DNA from: Conchocele bisecta
Taxonomy: Eukaryota; Mollusca; Bivalvia; Lucinida; Thyasiridae
Length of the DNA stretch: 64,000 nt
Reading direction: 5' to 3'
Assembly: GCA_029237695.1 (NCBI GenBank)
Contig: CM055277.1
Span: 42,752,242-42,816,241 of the forward strand
Shown here: positions 32,641-44,004 of the stretch, piece after piece
Position numbering within the stretch: the first letter of the stretch is position 1
How the letters are laid out: every line of letters begins with the position of its first letter
Notes under the pieces: generated by a model
Seen by the model: the letters and a program-made list of their open reading frames with translations, nothing else
Database searches by the model: none
What the model was told of the DNA's origin: nothing
Made by a program: the position numbers and the translations under genes

Positions 32641-34232
32641 CGGTGTCACCAAACTTCATGGTCATGGTCCTTAGGTAGGGGGATTACAAAATTGTTAAAA
32701 TGACGTCATTACGTAATCCAAGATGGCCGCCGTCTAAAAATAGCACAAATTCTTCAAAAAATCTTCTTCTCAAGAACCGCCAACCGGATTTCGACAAAAC
32801 TTGGTAGGAATGATCGATGTACAATGCTCTTTCAAAGTTGTTAAAGTGGTGACCCCGGGGTCAAAAATGGGCGTGGCCCGTGGGGTCAAATTGGGGTCAA
32901 ATTTTATTTTTGACCAAATATGGTCATATCATATATCAAATAGAAGGTATCCACGAGACGATCACTCTGGTGCATTTTTTGTCGAAATCGGATGGTTATG
33001 TCATCCAAGATGGCCGCCGAAAGGTCAAAAGGTCGTTCTTTTATTAGAGATTTCAAAATTTTTCTTCACATGAACTGCTTGGCCCAGTTTTGGTCCATGG
33101 GTGAAGCCTTTTCAGATTTGTTAAAATAGAGGTCATCGCTAATCCAAGATGGCCGCCGTCTAAAAATAGCATAAATTCTTAAAAAATCTTCTTCTCATGA
33201 ACCGCTAGCCGGATTTCGACGAAACTTGGTAGGAATGATCGATGTACAATAATGGTCTTTCAAAGTTGTTAAAATGGTGACCCAGGGGTCAAAAATGGGC
33301 GTGGCCCGTGGGGTCAAATTTTATTTTTTGACCGAATATGCTCATATCATATATCAAATTGAAGGTATCGCTGAGGCGATTGCTCTGGTGCAATATTTGT
33401 CGAAATCGGATTATTATGTCATCCATGATGGCCTCCAAAAGTTCCATTTATTCAAGATTTTTAACGTCTTTTTCTCAGGAACCACATGGCAGATGCTGGC
33501 CAAACTTCATAGTAAGTTAAGATCCTTGAGTGAAGCATTTAGTAAAATGAGAGTCATCGCTTAATCGAAGATGGCCGCCGTCTAAAAATAGCACAAATTA
33601 TTCAACTTTTTTGGTTTTTCTTTAAATATTAGAGATTTCAAAATTCTTCTTCACACGAACCGCTTGGCCCATGGTGGCCAAACTTCACAGTTATGGTCCA
33701 TGGGTGAAACCTTTTCAGATTTGTTAAAACGGAGGTCGTCGCTAATCCAAGATGGCCGCCATCTAAAAATAGCACAAATTCTTAAAAAATCTTCTTCTCA
33801 TGAACTGCCAGCCGGATTTCGACGAAACTTGGTAGAATGCTCTTTCAAAGGTGTTAAAATGGTAACCCCGGTGTCAAACATGGGCGTGTCATATATCAGA
33901 TTGAAGGTATCGATTAGGCGATTGCTCTGGTGCAATATTTGTCAGAATCGGATGATTATGTCAACCATAATGGCCTCCAAAAGATCCATTTATTCAAGAT
34001 TTTGAACGTCTTTTTCTCAGGAACCACATGGCCGATGCTGGCCAAACTTCATAGGAAGTTAAGATCTTTGGGTGAAGCATTTTCAGATTTGGTAAAATGA
34101 CAGTCATCGCTTAATCCAAGATGACCGCCATCTAAAAATAGCACAATTTTTTTAAAACACATGAACTCAATGTCGCATTCTCCTCTGGTGTTCATGGAGT
34201 CAGGTGAGCGAATTATGGCCATCATGGCCCTA
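32641..34232 (+). mobile_element. Long tandem-repeat element, locus 3, 5'-truncated
   Basis: Enters at 'gtcaccaaacttcatgg', lacks the tagctcacctgagc start, has about three and a half units and ends with caggtgagcgaatta and atggccatcatggccc. Confidence 0.75.
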
Positions 34233-34460
34233 CTGTCCATGCCTTGCCCCAAGGTGCGACATGCAGGCCACGGCCATCTAGTCTACAAAAAGTGGGTATA
34301 ATTGTGTTATCCAAGTGTCTATGCTTGGAAAACACCTGGCCTTCGTGGCTTTGCCTCGTTTCTTGTTAAATATTGAATCATTAGTTTTTTGGAAGTAGAA
34401 GGGTAAAATACTTCAAACAGAAACATATAGGTTATTCCCCCCCCCCCCCCCCCCCCAGAA
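34233..34460. repeat. 'gtgcgacatgcaggccacgg' module, 'ggccttcgtggctttgcctcg' module and C tract
   Basis: The first module matches 29666-29712. The second (34328-34370) is the reverse of 40108-40165 ('aaacgaggcaaggccacaaaggcc'). The C run lies at 34438-34456. Confidence 0.6.
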
Positions 34461-34720
34461 ATCAGTTACAGTTTAAACAAAGTTACACACACAATAAATT
34501 ACAGACAGACCAACACTTCCAAACTGTACTACATATTTATTTTGTCCATAATTATTTTTACATTTGGTGCACGTATTATACTAAATGTTGGACGGTCAAC
34601 GATTTTACTTTCCAGATTATTAGATAACTTGTCCAGGCAAATTTTGACGATTAAATACTAAAAAGTCTTAAACCACGAGTCCTGGTAAATAGATATATTA
34701 GAGGCATGTGGGTTACTTAC

Positions 34721-35814
34721 TGGTTATAGCGCGACAGACTGGGAGTATGTTTAAGGGCAATTTGCCCTTTCGCCCCTTCAGGCTGTACTTTGACCACAAC
34801 TTGTTTGTGCCCAAATATTTCAGCATCCGCCTTATGCTGTCACATATGGTCGAACCACTCTGTATTTATGCAATAGAAAATATGAAAATACTTCTTTAAC
34901 TCAGTGTACCGGTACCCAATAGTCTCAAAGTGGACAAGAAAAACCTTGTAAACTTTCAACACCCATGGAGACCGGCATGTATCATTGTATGTGTTAGAAA
35001 TACTTGCCATCTTCCGTCTATATTGACTGTCTTCCAGTCTCGAGTTCAACTCCTGCATCTCGGCGATTGTGTCCAGGGGCTTTGCCAGCAGTTCCTCCAA
35101 ATCTTCGGAGACTGGATCTGTATGCATCGCCCGATCCAGCCGCCGAAGAAGAGTGAGCAGCTCCATCTGGTTTTCAATTACACAGTCCATCTTCATGAGC
35201 ATCTTGATCTTGAAACCTGCAACATGTTTAGACATGTTGCAACATGTTTAGACATGTTTTATAGAAAAGGAACAATTTGAATATGAAGTAACAAAATACA
35301 AAAATTCTAGGAGGTCAGCAGTTAAGGTATATTGAACTGTAAATTCAGATGCCGGTAAAAAATCCAATCAGATTCAACATTTAATGTCCTCAGACGAGAT
35401 GCCACTTTTTTACATGTGCCATGTTGTTCTTAAGTGGATGGCCAAATGTTTCCCACGCATGTAAAAGAGCCAGCATGAATGATGTATTCATAATAGCAGA
35501 AGCAGACATGTACTACAGTACACATGCATAATAATTATGTACCCCGACATTGTTTTTACAATTTGTATGTAAAAGTGTGGTGGTGCATGTAAGGCATATA
35601 TATATTGCATATACATGTATATATATTATATAATTAACACCAAAACATACCAGAGTCTGTCATATCGGCTTTGCTGTAGCCAGCATCGCCTCGTGACGAT
35701 GTTAATGGGGGGACGGTAGGTGATGTACGACCCTGCTGCAATCCTCGCTTGGTGACCGCAGGGAGTCTGTCGCACCCAGCTGCTGCGACCCACCATTGAT
35801 AACAACTGATTGGA
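34721..35814 (-). CDS. DUF4806-like protein, three exons, one probable GC-AG intron
   Basis: Exons 35814-35651 (acceptor ACATTTCAG, donor ACTCTG/GTATGT), 35216-35008 (acceptor GTTGCAG, donor AGATG/GCAAGT) and 34859-34721 (acceptor AAATACAG, donor ACCA/GTAAGT). Phase 1, then phase 0, keeps one frame: GYSKADMTDSG, FKIKMLMKMDCVIENQMELL, TLLRRLDRAMHTD, LLAKPLDTIAEMQEL, SRLEDSQYRRKM, then SGSTICDSIRRMLKYLGTNK, LWSKYSLKGRKGKLPLNI. The pattern of Leu-rich helix, 'KPLDT..EM..L...L.D..YR', 'RR.LK.LGTN.LW..YSLKGRKGK' matches what I know of DUF4806 proteins, a multi-copy invertebrate family of unknown function. Both ends are incomplete in this model. Exon 1 has a paralogous copy at 36802-36955. Confidence 0.65.
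35217..35650. other. Intron of the DUF4806-like gene
   Basis: AT-rich with a (tata)n tract near 35600-35635. The duplicated word 'caacatgtttagacatgttg' lies at its 3' end next to the acceptor. Confidence 0.5.
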
Positions 35815-36227
35815 CTGAAATGTAGACGAACAAGAGTATTACAATAAAGAAGTGTCACAAAACTGATAAAGACTTAGTTATGTTGAACATATTCTCCAGC
35901 CTGATGTGCTTTACAAAAATGGCTATCCCACAATTCAGGCCTCCAGGTAGACACTTACAAATTATGTAAATATGACCGCTAAGTTTCATCGAGTGACTTT
36001 GACCTTGGATGCAGGGACAAGAAGGGACACATACATCATTGCCAAATATTACTGAAAGCTGCCAAATCAAAACTGTCAGAGGGCAATTGCTATATCTCCC
36101 ACAGATTACTTACAGAACAGGTAAGCGTTATCAATGTTCTATGTTCTTGCCGAAGAGTGTATATAAGCATCGGGCCATGATCAGGGTCACACTAAGAATT
36201 GGTGAACACTGTCAGATACATAGCATC

Positions 36228-36531
36228 CTTACCGTACACATCAGGAGGATTTTGCCTACTTCACATTGCCACTGTGGGAGGAATGTGAAAAACCCCACTC
36301 TCCACAGTGTGAGGAATGCATCTGTCCACTCTGTGTGATTTGTTTTACCTGTAATCCACTGTGGACTGACCAGACACTAAATGGCAATTAATAGGGGATT
36401 TTCCAATCTCCACTCTGCAGAGTAGACATCCACTCTGTAGAGTGGAACACAGTGTGAGGAATGTGTATGCCCACTCTGCCTACCAACACTGTGTAGAGTG
36501 GATTTTGGAAAAATCCTTCTGACGGTACATA
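36228..36531. mobile_element. 304-bp foldback element built of 'ccactctgtagagtgg' palindromes
   Basis: Ends ccgtacacatcaggaggatttt and aaaatccttctgacggtac are inverted. The interior repeats 'ccactctg(t/c)agag' words in both orientations. Confidence 0.75.
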
Positions 36532-36558
36532 TCAAAACACAGCAGATTTTATCCTAAT

Positions 36559-36658
36559 TGAACTTTGTGAATGTGCATAATGATCAGGATCTCCACTGGT
36601 CACAAATCTGAACTTTGTGAATGTGCATAATGATCAGGATCTCCACTGGTCACAAATC
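36559..36658. repeat. 50-bp perfect tandem duplication
   Basis: tgaactttgtgaatgtgcat...cacaaatc occurs twice back to back. Confidence 0.9.
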
Positions 36659-36801
36659 CTAAGTTTTACATTTTAAGAGACGTCTACTAAGAAGAGAGAA
36701 GGAATCAACAGAATGGAATGTGTTTGACGTCCCATCAGTACATTAATTGCTCGTGTCAGAAAATAACTAATTTAATATACTAGTTTTGAAATAAAACATA
36801 C

Positions 36802-36955
36802 CCGTGTCTTATAATGGATCCAGTATCGCCTCGTGACGATGTGAATGTAGGTAGTGGACGACCCTGCTGCAATCCTCGCTTGGATGCTGATAGTAACCGC
36901 AGGGAGTCTGTCACACCCAGCTGCTGCGACCCGCCATTGATAACAACTGATTAGA
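36802..36955 (-). pseudogene. Duplicate of exon 1 of the DUF4806-like gene
   Basis: Bounded by GCATTCAG/TCTAATCAG and CACGG/GTATGTTTTA. It matches 35651-35814 across most of its length (agttgttatcaatgg.gggtcg, cctgcggt, gcgaggattgcagcaggg), with about 10 extra bases in the middle (ttactatcagcatcc). In the best frame it reads SASKRGLQQGRPLPTF and ends in phase 2 rather than phase 1, so it could not splice in frame to the 35216 exon. It is a decayed or alternative exon. Its upstream side abuts the LINE fragment. Confidence 0.6.
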
Positions 36956-36960
36956 CTGAA

Positions 36961-37520
36961 TGCAATTGATGGAATATCACATCTGAATAATTTTAAGATC
37001 ACTGATACCGATGTTCTATTCTCTGACGGTCATGCAATACTAGACATAAATTTGCACTTTAAGAACCCGCTAAATGATAGAAATCTTAGCACATCCTCAA
37101 AGAAATATGAAAATAAAGCACGACCTTCGAGGTGGAAACAGGACAAAAAAAAATGAGTTTGTTTCAAATATTACACAAGTAGAAGTTAATGATATTCACT
37201 GTAAGCTTGATCAACTTGCCAAAAACAACTGAAGCTGATATTAATTCAATAACGTTAGACATTGGACAATTACTTCACAAATTCTGCCAAATTAACCTTC
37301 GGTCATAAGCATAGCAAATACTCATCAAACAATAAAAAGTGGTTTGGGCCAGAGTGTCTAAGGGCACGAAATAAATACCATGAAATGAAGAATAAGAAAA
37401 GAGAGGACCCATCCAACATAAACGAACAACACTTAAGACATGCCAGTAAAATTTACAAGAAAACAATGAATAAGTATGTTAATAGAACTAAAAGAGAAAC
37501 ACAAACACCTCAAATCAGCG
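36961..37520 (+). pseudogene. Non-LTR retrotransposon (LINE) fragment: endonuclease end and linker
   Basis: The plus frame reads GISHLNNFKITDTDVLFSDG, HAILDINLHFKNP (end of an APE-type endonuclease; SDGHA motif). It continues to RPSRWKQDKK, where a shortened A run (37147-37155) breaks the frame, then KKWFGPECLRARNKYHEMKN and YKKTMNKYVNRTKRE, the region that precedes the reverse transcriptase. No RT motif follows. It is truncated at both ends and is the only sizeable plus-strand coding relic in the window. Confidence 0.75.
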
Positions 37521-37792
37521 TAAAATTCCATAATTTTTTCGTATTAAGTTTTGGGACAACCTTTTTTCATCATTGTGTGAATCCATTTGGAGTGTGTACA
37601 CATATTTGGAAGAACATGCACTTTTGATATTCTGCATTCTTAAATCCCACAAACACGTTGTTCAATCCTTCCCAAAATGGTGTACGTGACAAGTGCCACT
37701 GTTTCGCTACGTCACAATTCAGTGCATGAGATAATCAAGTTTCCAGTTAAAATTTCCCTCAAATTAATCACCTTAACTGATGGAAATTTTGA

Positions 37793-37887
37793 TATATATT
37801 CACAAAAAATGGCAAGTTGGGAGTGCTTTAGAATCGTCTTACGATTCTAAAGCACTCCCAACTTGCCATTTTTGGTGAATAAATATA
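37793..37887. mobile_element. 95-bp foldback MITE 'ggcaagttgggagtgctttag', copy 1
   Basis: Arms aatggcaagttgggagtgct / agcactcccaacttgccatt around 'gaatcgtcttacgattc'. A second copy is at 46881-46985. Confidence 0.85.
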
Positions 37888-37910
37888 AAAAATATTCCAT
37901 CAATTTACAC

Positions 37911-38840
37911 AGCTTACCTGGACCAGCATGGCTATCGATCGATGTTTTGACACTGCGTACACACAGGTACCAGCGATATAAATAGCGTTGTATGTCGATC
38001 GTCGAAGTCGTTTTCTTTCGCGCTGGGTTGTGACGAACTCGTTGAAATCGGCCATCTTCTTTTCTAGGTCGGCTGGAAGTCGCTGAGACAGTGAAGTTCT
38101 CGCCCGTAACGTCAGGTCGTGGCGTTTCATGAAATAGTTGGCCCTGTTTCTGCTGGCCTTAAACTACGGGCAGACGGGTGTTATCAGTTGGGCGGCGTGT
38201 ATACAGATGTCGTCGATTGTTACCGCTATCTGCTGGTCGCGCTGTTGTAGTACATGTTACCATATCTCAATGTCGAGCTCCGGCGGGTATGTCAATGGTC
38301 GACTCTCTTTCGGCAGATGACCTTTCTTGTCATGGACTTCGTCGACGAAGTTGGTGTTCTTCCAGTTCATGATTTGGGAATTTTGTAGTGTTTTGCCGCG
38401 CATCTTACGCCATGCGACTCCACAAATTTGACCACTTCCATTTTTTGTTTCATTGAGAATTGTTTGTAATGTCCACGGGCTGTAGGTGTCACGGGTGTAA
38501 GCGTCACGGGTGTATGTGTGGGCGTCACGGGTGTATGTTTCACTGGTGTACATTTCACGGGTGTTGATAATCCAGAGAATGTGTAGGATCCTGTGTAGGT
38601 AAATCCTGTGTAGGTAAATCCATAGAATGTGTGATTAAATCCGGAGAATGTGTGGTTAAATCCAGATTCTGACGTTTCGCGGCTATTTACCTCCTCGACA
38701 CCACTATCGGTGGCATCGCGTTGTCGTTTTCTCGGGCGACCGACTGGCCGCTTTGGTGTCGACTTTGGCGTGGGCGACGATTTCCACACCTGCGGGAGAG
38801 CTTCCTCGCTGGACGTGTATCGTTTTACAAATTTATCCAT
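37911..38840 (-). pseudogene. pogo/Tigger-type transposase, N-terminal half (second copy)
   Basis: Starts MDKFVKRYTSSEEALPQVWK with an AT-hook (VGRPRKR), then FNHTFSG / TYTG and HTPVTPT low-complexity repeats, then a helix-turn-helix (GHYKQFSMKQKMEVVKFVES, CAAKHYKIPKS). A frameshift near 38370 leads to IMNWKNTNFVDEVHDKKGHL and the second, CENP-B-type domain (PPELDIEIW). An in-frame TAA and a TAG follow within DQQIAVTIDDICIHAAQL, then MKRHDLTLRARTSLSQRLP. It ends at GTCCAG/GTAAGC, possibly a donor. The DDE half is absent nearby. The 15-16 kb relic retains the DDE half but lacks this second domain, so the two copies are complementary remnants of related elements. Confidence 0.85.
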
Positions 38841-39117
38841 GACGGAATAGACAGATAGAGAAGGAATATTCTATTTTATTGATACACTAATTAATATTTG
38901 GCGATGTTCAATGGTTGATTGGCAATACTATCGTTGTGTGACGGGCCAAATTACTCTTATTATACTAATTGATTCATTTCATAATCAATCATTTTCGGCC
39001 TCCACACAAGTTGAAAGTACAGATAATTGGCTATTATGATATAACATGGCGTAATTTAACATATAATGGACTGCTGGGGGTGAGGAAGAGATTTATTGAG
39101 GGGGTGACATCTTGTTA

Positions 39118-39260
39118 TTAACTCTTTCATGCGAGCCATCTCATCTGACAGGATCTGCACTATTTTTACATATTTAAGAACACAAAATCACCCACTGTAA
39201 ATTGGTCTGAATGGGAGAATAGGAGATTCTATGTCAGATATATTGGGGTGAAAGGGTTAA
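39118..39260. mobile_element. 143-bp TTAA-flanked MITE
   Basis: Left ttaactctttcatgc, right ggggtgaaagggttaa; ends related to those of the 12699-14332 segment. Confidence 0.65.
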
Positions 39261-39387
39261 CAAATTTACCTGGGGGGAGTGATCATCTGAATAAGGAAGT
39301 GAGTGGGGTGTATAGACTATTGCTCTTGGGTGGTAATTTCAAATTATCTTCCTCAGGTGGTGGTACTTAATAACTGGAATAGATCTA

Positions 39388-39625
39388 GCTCATTTTCCGA
39401 ACCTCAAACAGGTCTCGCCCATCGATGGCTGTTGAGCCATACGATGAAACCTTTCCATCTGCCTCCGTGTGGTGTCTCGTGAAAATGTCCAAAAGTTTGT
39501 CGCGACTTGTCACGGAAAGGAGCATCTTTGCCCCTTTCCGGTGGCCACAAGCGGCTAATTTCGTCGTGACGACGCAAAAATCGGCAATTTTGGCCTGTTG
39601 TTGTTGTATGTCTAAACTTCAGCCG
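39388..39625 (-). CDS. Small unassigned frame
   Basis: About 79 codons on the minus strand without a proper start (SLDIQQQQAKIADFCVVTTK, then GAKMLLSVTSRDKLLDIFTR) ending KMS-stop. The upstream 'gccgctgac(t)ttttcggcgctac' motif also occurs at about 48967 inside the DDE element. No family recognised; it may be a gene fragment or chance. Confidence 0.2.
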
Positions 39626-40490
39626 CTGACTTTTTCGGCGCTACCGTAACGATAAAAACCGATTAATCCGAATGATGGTACAGTTTATAAAACACGACAA
39701 ATATCATGGGACAAAATATACCGGAATTGGCGAATTTTGTAAGAAAATTTTTTACTGTCGGCACTATTTCACTGCGGTCGGTCGGGTTACCGGAAACAAT
39801 ACTTTTTTTTTGTTTGGCCTAATGTGGTAACCTTTTTTTCTTATTCACAACAAACAACTTCTTATGCAATATAGATAGTCCTGACAAACAAGTAAGTATA
39901 CACCGCTATAACCGATACTACCAATTTCAATTGTTTTGTTTTTTGTACAGAAAATAGTGGTATACTGTCCACCACATGAACCAAGGTCAAAGTGGTATAT
40001 CCTGTCCAAAGTCAATGTGGTATAGTCCAAAGTCTACAACAGTCTTCAAGCAGAATTGGCCTATGTAGAGCCCTGAGCAGCCACTAAAGCTACAGTGTAC
40101 TATTCATTAACAAGAAACGAGGCAAGGCCACAAAGGCCAGGTTTTCTTGAAGGCCAAGTCTATTAGAGAGAAAAAAGTAGGTACAGGTAAAAAAAAAACA
40201 CTAAATGTTACATGGATACAATTATGTGATGAATGGGCACCCCTTGTTTATGAAGTTGACCAAATATGGTTGTTCTAGAGGGCACACCAAGTGGAAAAAG
40301 GTAAACACAAAAACGTATCATTAAAAAAAAGGTAAATGTAAACAATGGCTACTTGTTGGATATATAAACACCCTAAACACTGCAGTGTCATCTAGGTATA
40401 CTCTGGTTGCATGAAACATGTAATACCTACTATGGGGTTGGTAGATGTGGAGGGAATGTGGTGGATTAAACGGTGATATTTTTTGAAATG
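39626..40490. other. No gene seen; one interspersed module
   Basis: 40108-40165 is the reverse of the 34328-34370 module. The rest is AT-rich without recognisable features. Confidence 0.4.
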
Positions 40491-40492
40491 GT

Positions 40493-40690
40493 CAATGTGG
40501 TACATAATGACCAACATCAAAGTGGTATAGATCTCGTCCATGGCCAATGTGGTACATAATGACCAACGTCAAAGTGGTATAGATCTCGTCCATGGCCAAT
40601 GTGGAACATAATGACCAATGTCAAAGTGGTATAGATCTCGTCCATGGCCAATGTGGTACATAATGACCAATGCCAAAGTGTCCAAACACT
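40493..40690. repeat. 52-bp tandem repeat, almost four units
   Basis: caatgtggtacataatgacca recurs at 40493, 40545, 40597 and 40649 with 'aagtggtatagatctcgtcc' between. Confidence 0.9.
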
Positions 40691-40734
40691 ATATGCCACA
40701 CAGCTCTTCAAGACTGGTGGCATAAAAAAAAGTA

Positions 40735-41500
40735 TATATTCAGCCCTGAAATTAGAATATCCCGACCAGTAGCCTATTTCATCAACATTGCAAAGTATAC
40801 TTTACTAGCAAAGTATACTTTGAGGGAGTAATCATTTATTTGTCCTGAAATGCATTATTTCATATAGAACTAACAAATGCATATATTTCATGATTAAAAG
40901 TATACAGAATTATTATACTGAATTTATTACATTATCACAGCCATTAAATGGCTGTGATAATGTAATAAATTCAGTATAATAAAAATTAATAAATTTTTAA
41001 AAAAATTGAAAATTTCTCCCTCAAAGTATACTTTGCTACTAAAGTATACTTTGCAATGTTGATGAAATAGGCTACAGGACCTCGGACCAGTGTTATTTGC
41101 AGGCCCTGAAATCGGCTACTGGTGCCAGGTCCACGTCACAACATTGTCACATAGCTCCAACCTCCAACGTAATATGATTAGCTCTAATCTTGTTACTTTT
41201 TTAACGGGGCATAACATGATTTAGCTCTCAAGTACAGTAGGCCGAAAATGTAAATGAAGACCAAACCATGTAAGTAGACTATCCTGTATGTAGAACATCC
41301 TTACATGGTGCCAGGTCCATGCCACATCAGAATCCGCTCCAACCCAAAAGTAATATGATTAGCTTTAATCTTATTACTTTTTTTAATGGGGCATAACAGG
41401 ATTTAACTCGAGTATCAGGCATTCCAGAAAGGATGAAACCCGATCGTTAAATTACTCTTCGTGTGCTCCCGAACAACCACCCATTTTATCTGGAACTATG
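40735..41500 (+). repeat. Family A copies, one split by a MITE
   Basis: The block 'cagccctgaaattagaatatc' ends at the MITE (40770) and resumes at 41076. A further family A stretch with 'ggtgccaggtccatgcc' and 'aatatgattagctttaatc' follows to about 41500. Confidence 0.75.
40770..41074 (+). mobile_element. MITE 'tagcctatttcatcaac', copy 2
   Basis: 305 bp, perfect terminal inverted repeats, central attaaatggctgtgataatg palindrome, flanked by CAG on both sides as in copy 1. Confidence 0.9.
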
Positions 41501-42289
41501 TTCACCTACCGAATAATTCATCTTGTTGATATTTGATTTTCTGTATTATTGGGAGAAAATGGTTCATTCCCCATTATAGTGAATGGTTAACAAAACATTC
41601 AGTATTTTAAAATTATCAGAAAAAAACATGATACGCAAAATAACAAAAAAAACATATCCAGGTGAGATTGCTATATTTACACCAGTTGAAAATCCTGAAA
41701 AAATATTGCTTCTGGTCGATATCATGTCATGTCCACCGTCTCGGTCAATCATTGTGTATCATCATTATGGAAACAAATAGTAAACAAAAATCCGGCAATG
41801 TTAACATCAATTTAACCCGAAATAACTGGCAACTCGGCATTTACTAACCAACCTCTGAATTCTGTTTAGAACACGCATCAGGTTTTTCCTCCAGAAAACC
41901 AATCAAGATTTTGAATATCATAATTTATTCTTTAATTTTTTAATTTACTTTTAATTTTAATGAATAATTAATCAAACAGTAACTGGCCAGCAAAAACAAC
42001 CTCAACAAGAACGCGGATGCCACCTGCAGCATATTTGAGAAACTGTGACAAAGTGGTTAACCGAAAAGTGTGACGGACGGACGGACGGACGCACTGCGGG
42101 GTAGTTGTGTGACAATGTTGCTTGTGTGGCAACAAATTTTACTTCTGTGTCAATTCAAAAAGTGTACGCACGGCACCATACTTCTGCAACAGTCACAGAA
42201 GTTTGCTGTCCAAATGTAGTGCATGAAGCATAACAGTTATTTTTTGCTTGTGTATGATGATAGACCACAATACTTCATGGGAGTGAGTA
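41501..42289. other. No gene seen; short repeat at 42005-42110
   Basis: 42005-42110 matches the 2793 repeat (gccacctgcagcatatttgagaaa) and ends in gacggacggacggac. The remainder, including overlapping 60-residue frames near 41600-41800, gives no recognisable signature. Confidence 0.4.
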
Positions 42290-42650
42290 TCAACAGCTAA
42301 TGTCATTTAAGGCCGGGCCAACGGGTTGGACTATCCCGCATTCAACCTGTCCATGATGAGGGAAATTCCCAAAATCAGAACTCTATATTTACAGAACTAT
42401 ATATTCAGTCCTGAAATCAGAATATCCTGATCTGGTGCCAGGTCCATGCCACACCAGAGTCACTTAGCTCTGCCCCAAAGTAATAGGATTAGCTATAAGC
42501 TTATTACTTCTTAATGGAGCATAGCAGGATTTAGCTCTCAAGTACAGGGGGCATGTAAATGAGGGCCAAACCATGCAAGTCGGCATTCCAGAAAGGATGA
42601 ACGCCGATAGTTAAGTTAACCATCGCGTGCTCCCAACCAACCACCCAAGA
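42290..42650 (+). repeat. Family A, fairly complete copy
   Basis: aaggccgggccaacgggttgg, then cattcaacctgtcc, ggtgccaggtccatgcc, taataggattagct and cattccagaaaggatgaacg in order. This is a good reference for the family structure. Confidence 0.8.
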
Positions 42651-43434
42651 CTTCATGGGAAACCTTTTTTCTAAATAAATAAAATTTAGTTTTACAAATG
42701 TTAACATTACATTCATTGGAAACACCAGCTTGCAAATGCATGGTTCCTGTGTTGTGTTGGAAAATTTTGCAAAAATTTCACCCTTTCTTGTGGGCACAAA
42801 GCAAGAATTTGTCTAAGAATCCAGTTAAGTATCAATATTTAATTCAATCTTATAACATAAATGAATACCACTCACTGACCTTTCTATTCTGGTAAAGTTT
42901 ATCTAAGCAGTCAAAATTCTAGTTTCTGCCAAGCAAAGCTAATGCAAGGTTGGCTCTGGTTTATGCCGGGGTTCTCTTACAGTTCCGAATACAGTTTGAA
43001 GGGCTTCCATAAACAACAGTTTCATCAAGTGAAGATCAAAAGCAGTTACAAAAAAAGTTACACATGTACACCATGCTCAATTGGGACAAATAATGATAAA
43101 GATGATGTATTTTGCAGTGTTTATTATTTAGTTTTTATGCTGCGTGTCTGACAATGCATGTGACAACACAGGAGATACCATCATGTTGGCGAGTAGAAAT
43201 GATCAATCTATTCTTTGAACAGTTGAGATAAACACTATAAGCCTATCTTGACTTGTTAACCCTTACAATGTGGGAAACAGAAATTGGTATTTATAATTTT
43301 AAAAGTTACAGCAGACGACATTTCGTGAATGTTTTTCTTGATGTGTTGTGTAATTTTTTTTTAAATAAGTCATGGAATTTCATTAGAATTGCATCAAAAT
43401 TATGCAATTTAAATGAAATATGACATATAAGTTG
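42651..43434. other. No recognisable feature
   Basis: AT-rich; no convincing coding frame, repeat or RNA. Confidence 0.35.
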
Positions 43435-43665
43435 TGACACAAGAAAAAGGACCTTCAGACCAGAATAATTATCGCCGTAAATGGTTTCAGGAAATTGCCA
43501 CAGCTTAACTAAGTGATGTCCAAAGTTTACAAAATTGAATTCCGCATTTGCTCTGTAATTACTGTCAACTTTCCTCGTCATTGGCTTAAGCTATGGAATA
43601 TTCTCAAAACCAATTACGTCCAAATTTTCAAATGTCTGAAGGTCCTTTTTCTCGTGTCGCAGCTC
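43435..43665. repeat. Inverted repeat 'acacaagaaaaaggaccttcagac'
   Basis: The arm at 43436-43463 returns inverted at 43634-43663 (gtctgaaggtccttttt...cgtgt), with looser complementarity toward the centre. A decayed foldback element lying just left of the 43698 element. Confidence 0.7.
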
Positions 43666-44004
43666 ATATTTAGTCTGGTGAAAAATTCAGTACGGTAAGG
43701 CCATAATAAAATAAATCCTAGATTTTCATCCAAATTTTTTTGAAAATGGGGGCGGGGGGTGAAATTTTATTTTTTATTTTATATTTTCAGGATATCGATA
43801 TTTATGCTGATAAAATGGTGTTTTGACAAGATTCAACTTGACATTTGCATCTGGGAACACAATATGTTGGAGATGGATGTATGGAAATGGGGTTTAACAT
43901 CTGTTCAACATCAAAGGTCATACAGAAGGACGGCCAGACAACTTTTGCATCCATATATCCCATTTTCGCTACACAATGGGATAAAAATACAGGGGTATTG
44001 TGAC

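Noticed and set aside
23870..34005. Many 60-113-residue frames (for example MSSKMAAERSKG, LLHTNRLAHGGQTSQLW)
   Set aside because: All come from the 430-bp unit of the long tandem-repeat element; no start, splice or family evidence, and they recur at all four loci.
19023..36955. One giant gene linking all minus-strand exons
   Set aside because: The exons belong to different families with their own starts or stops and phases; there is no evidence that they are spliced together.
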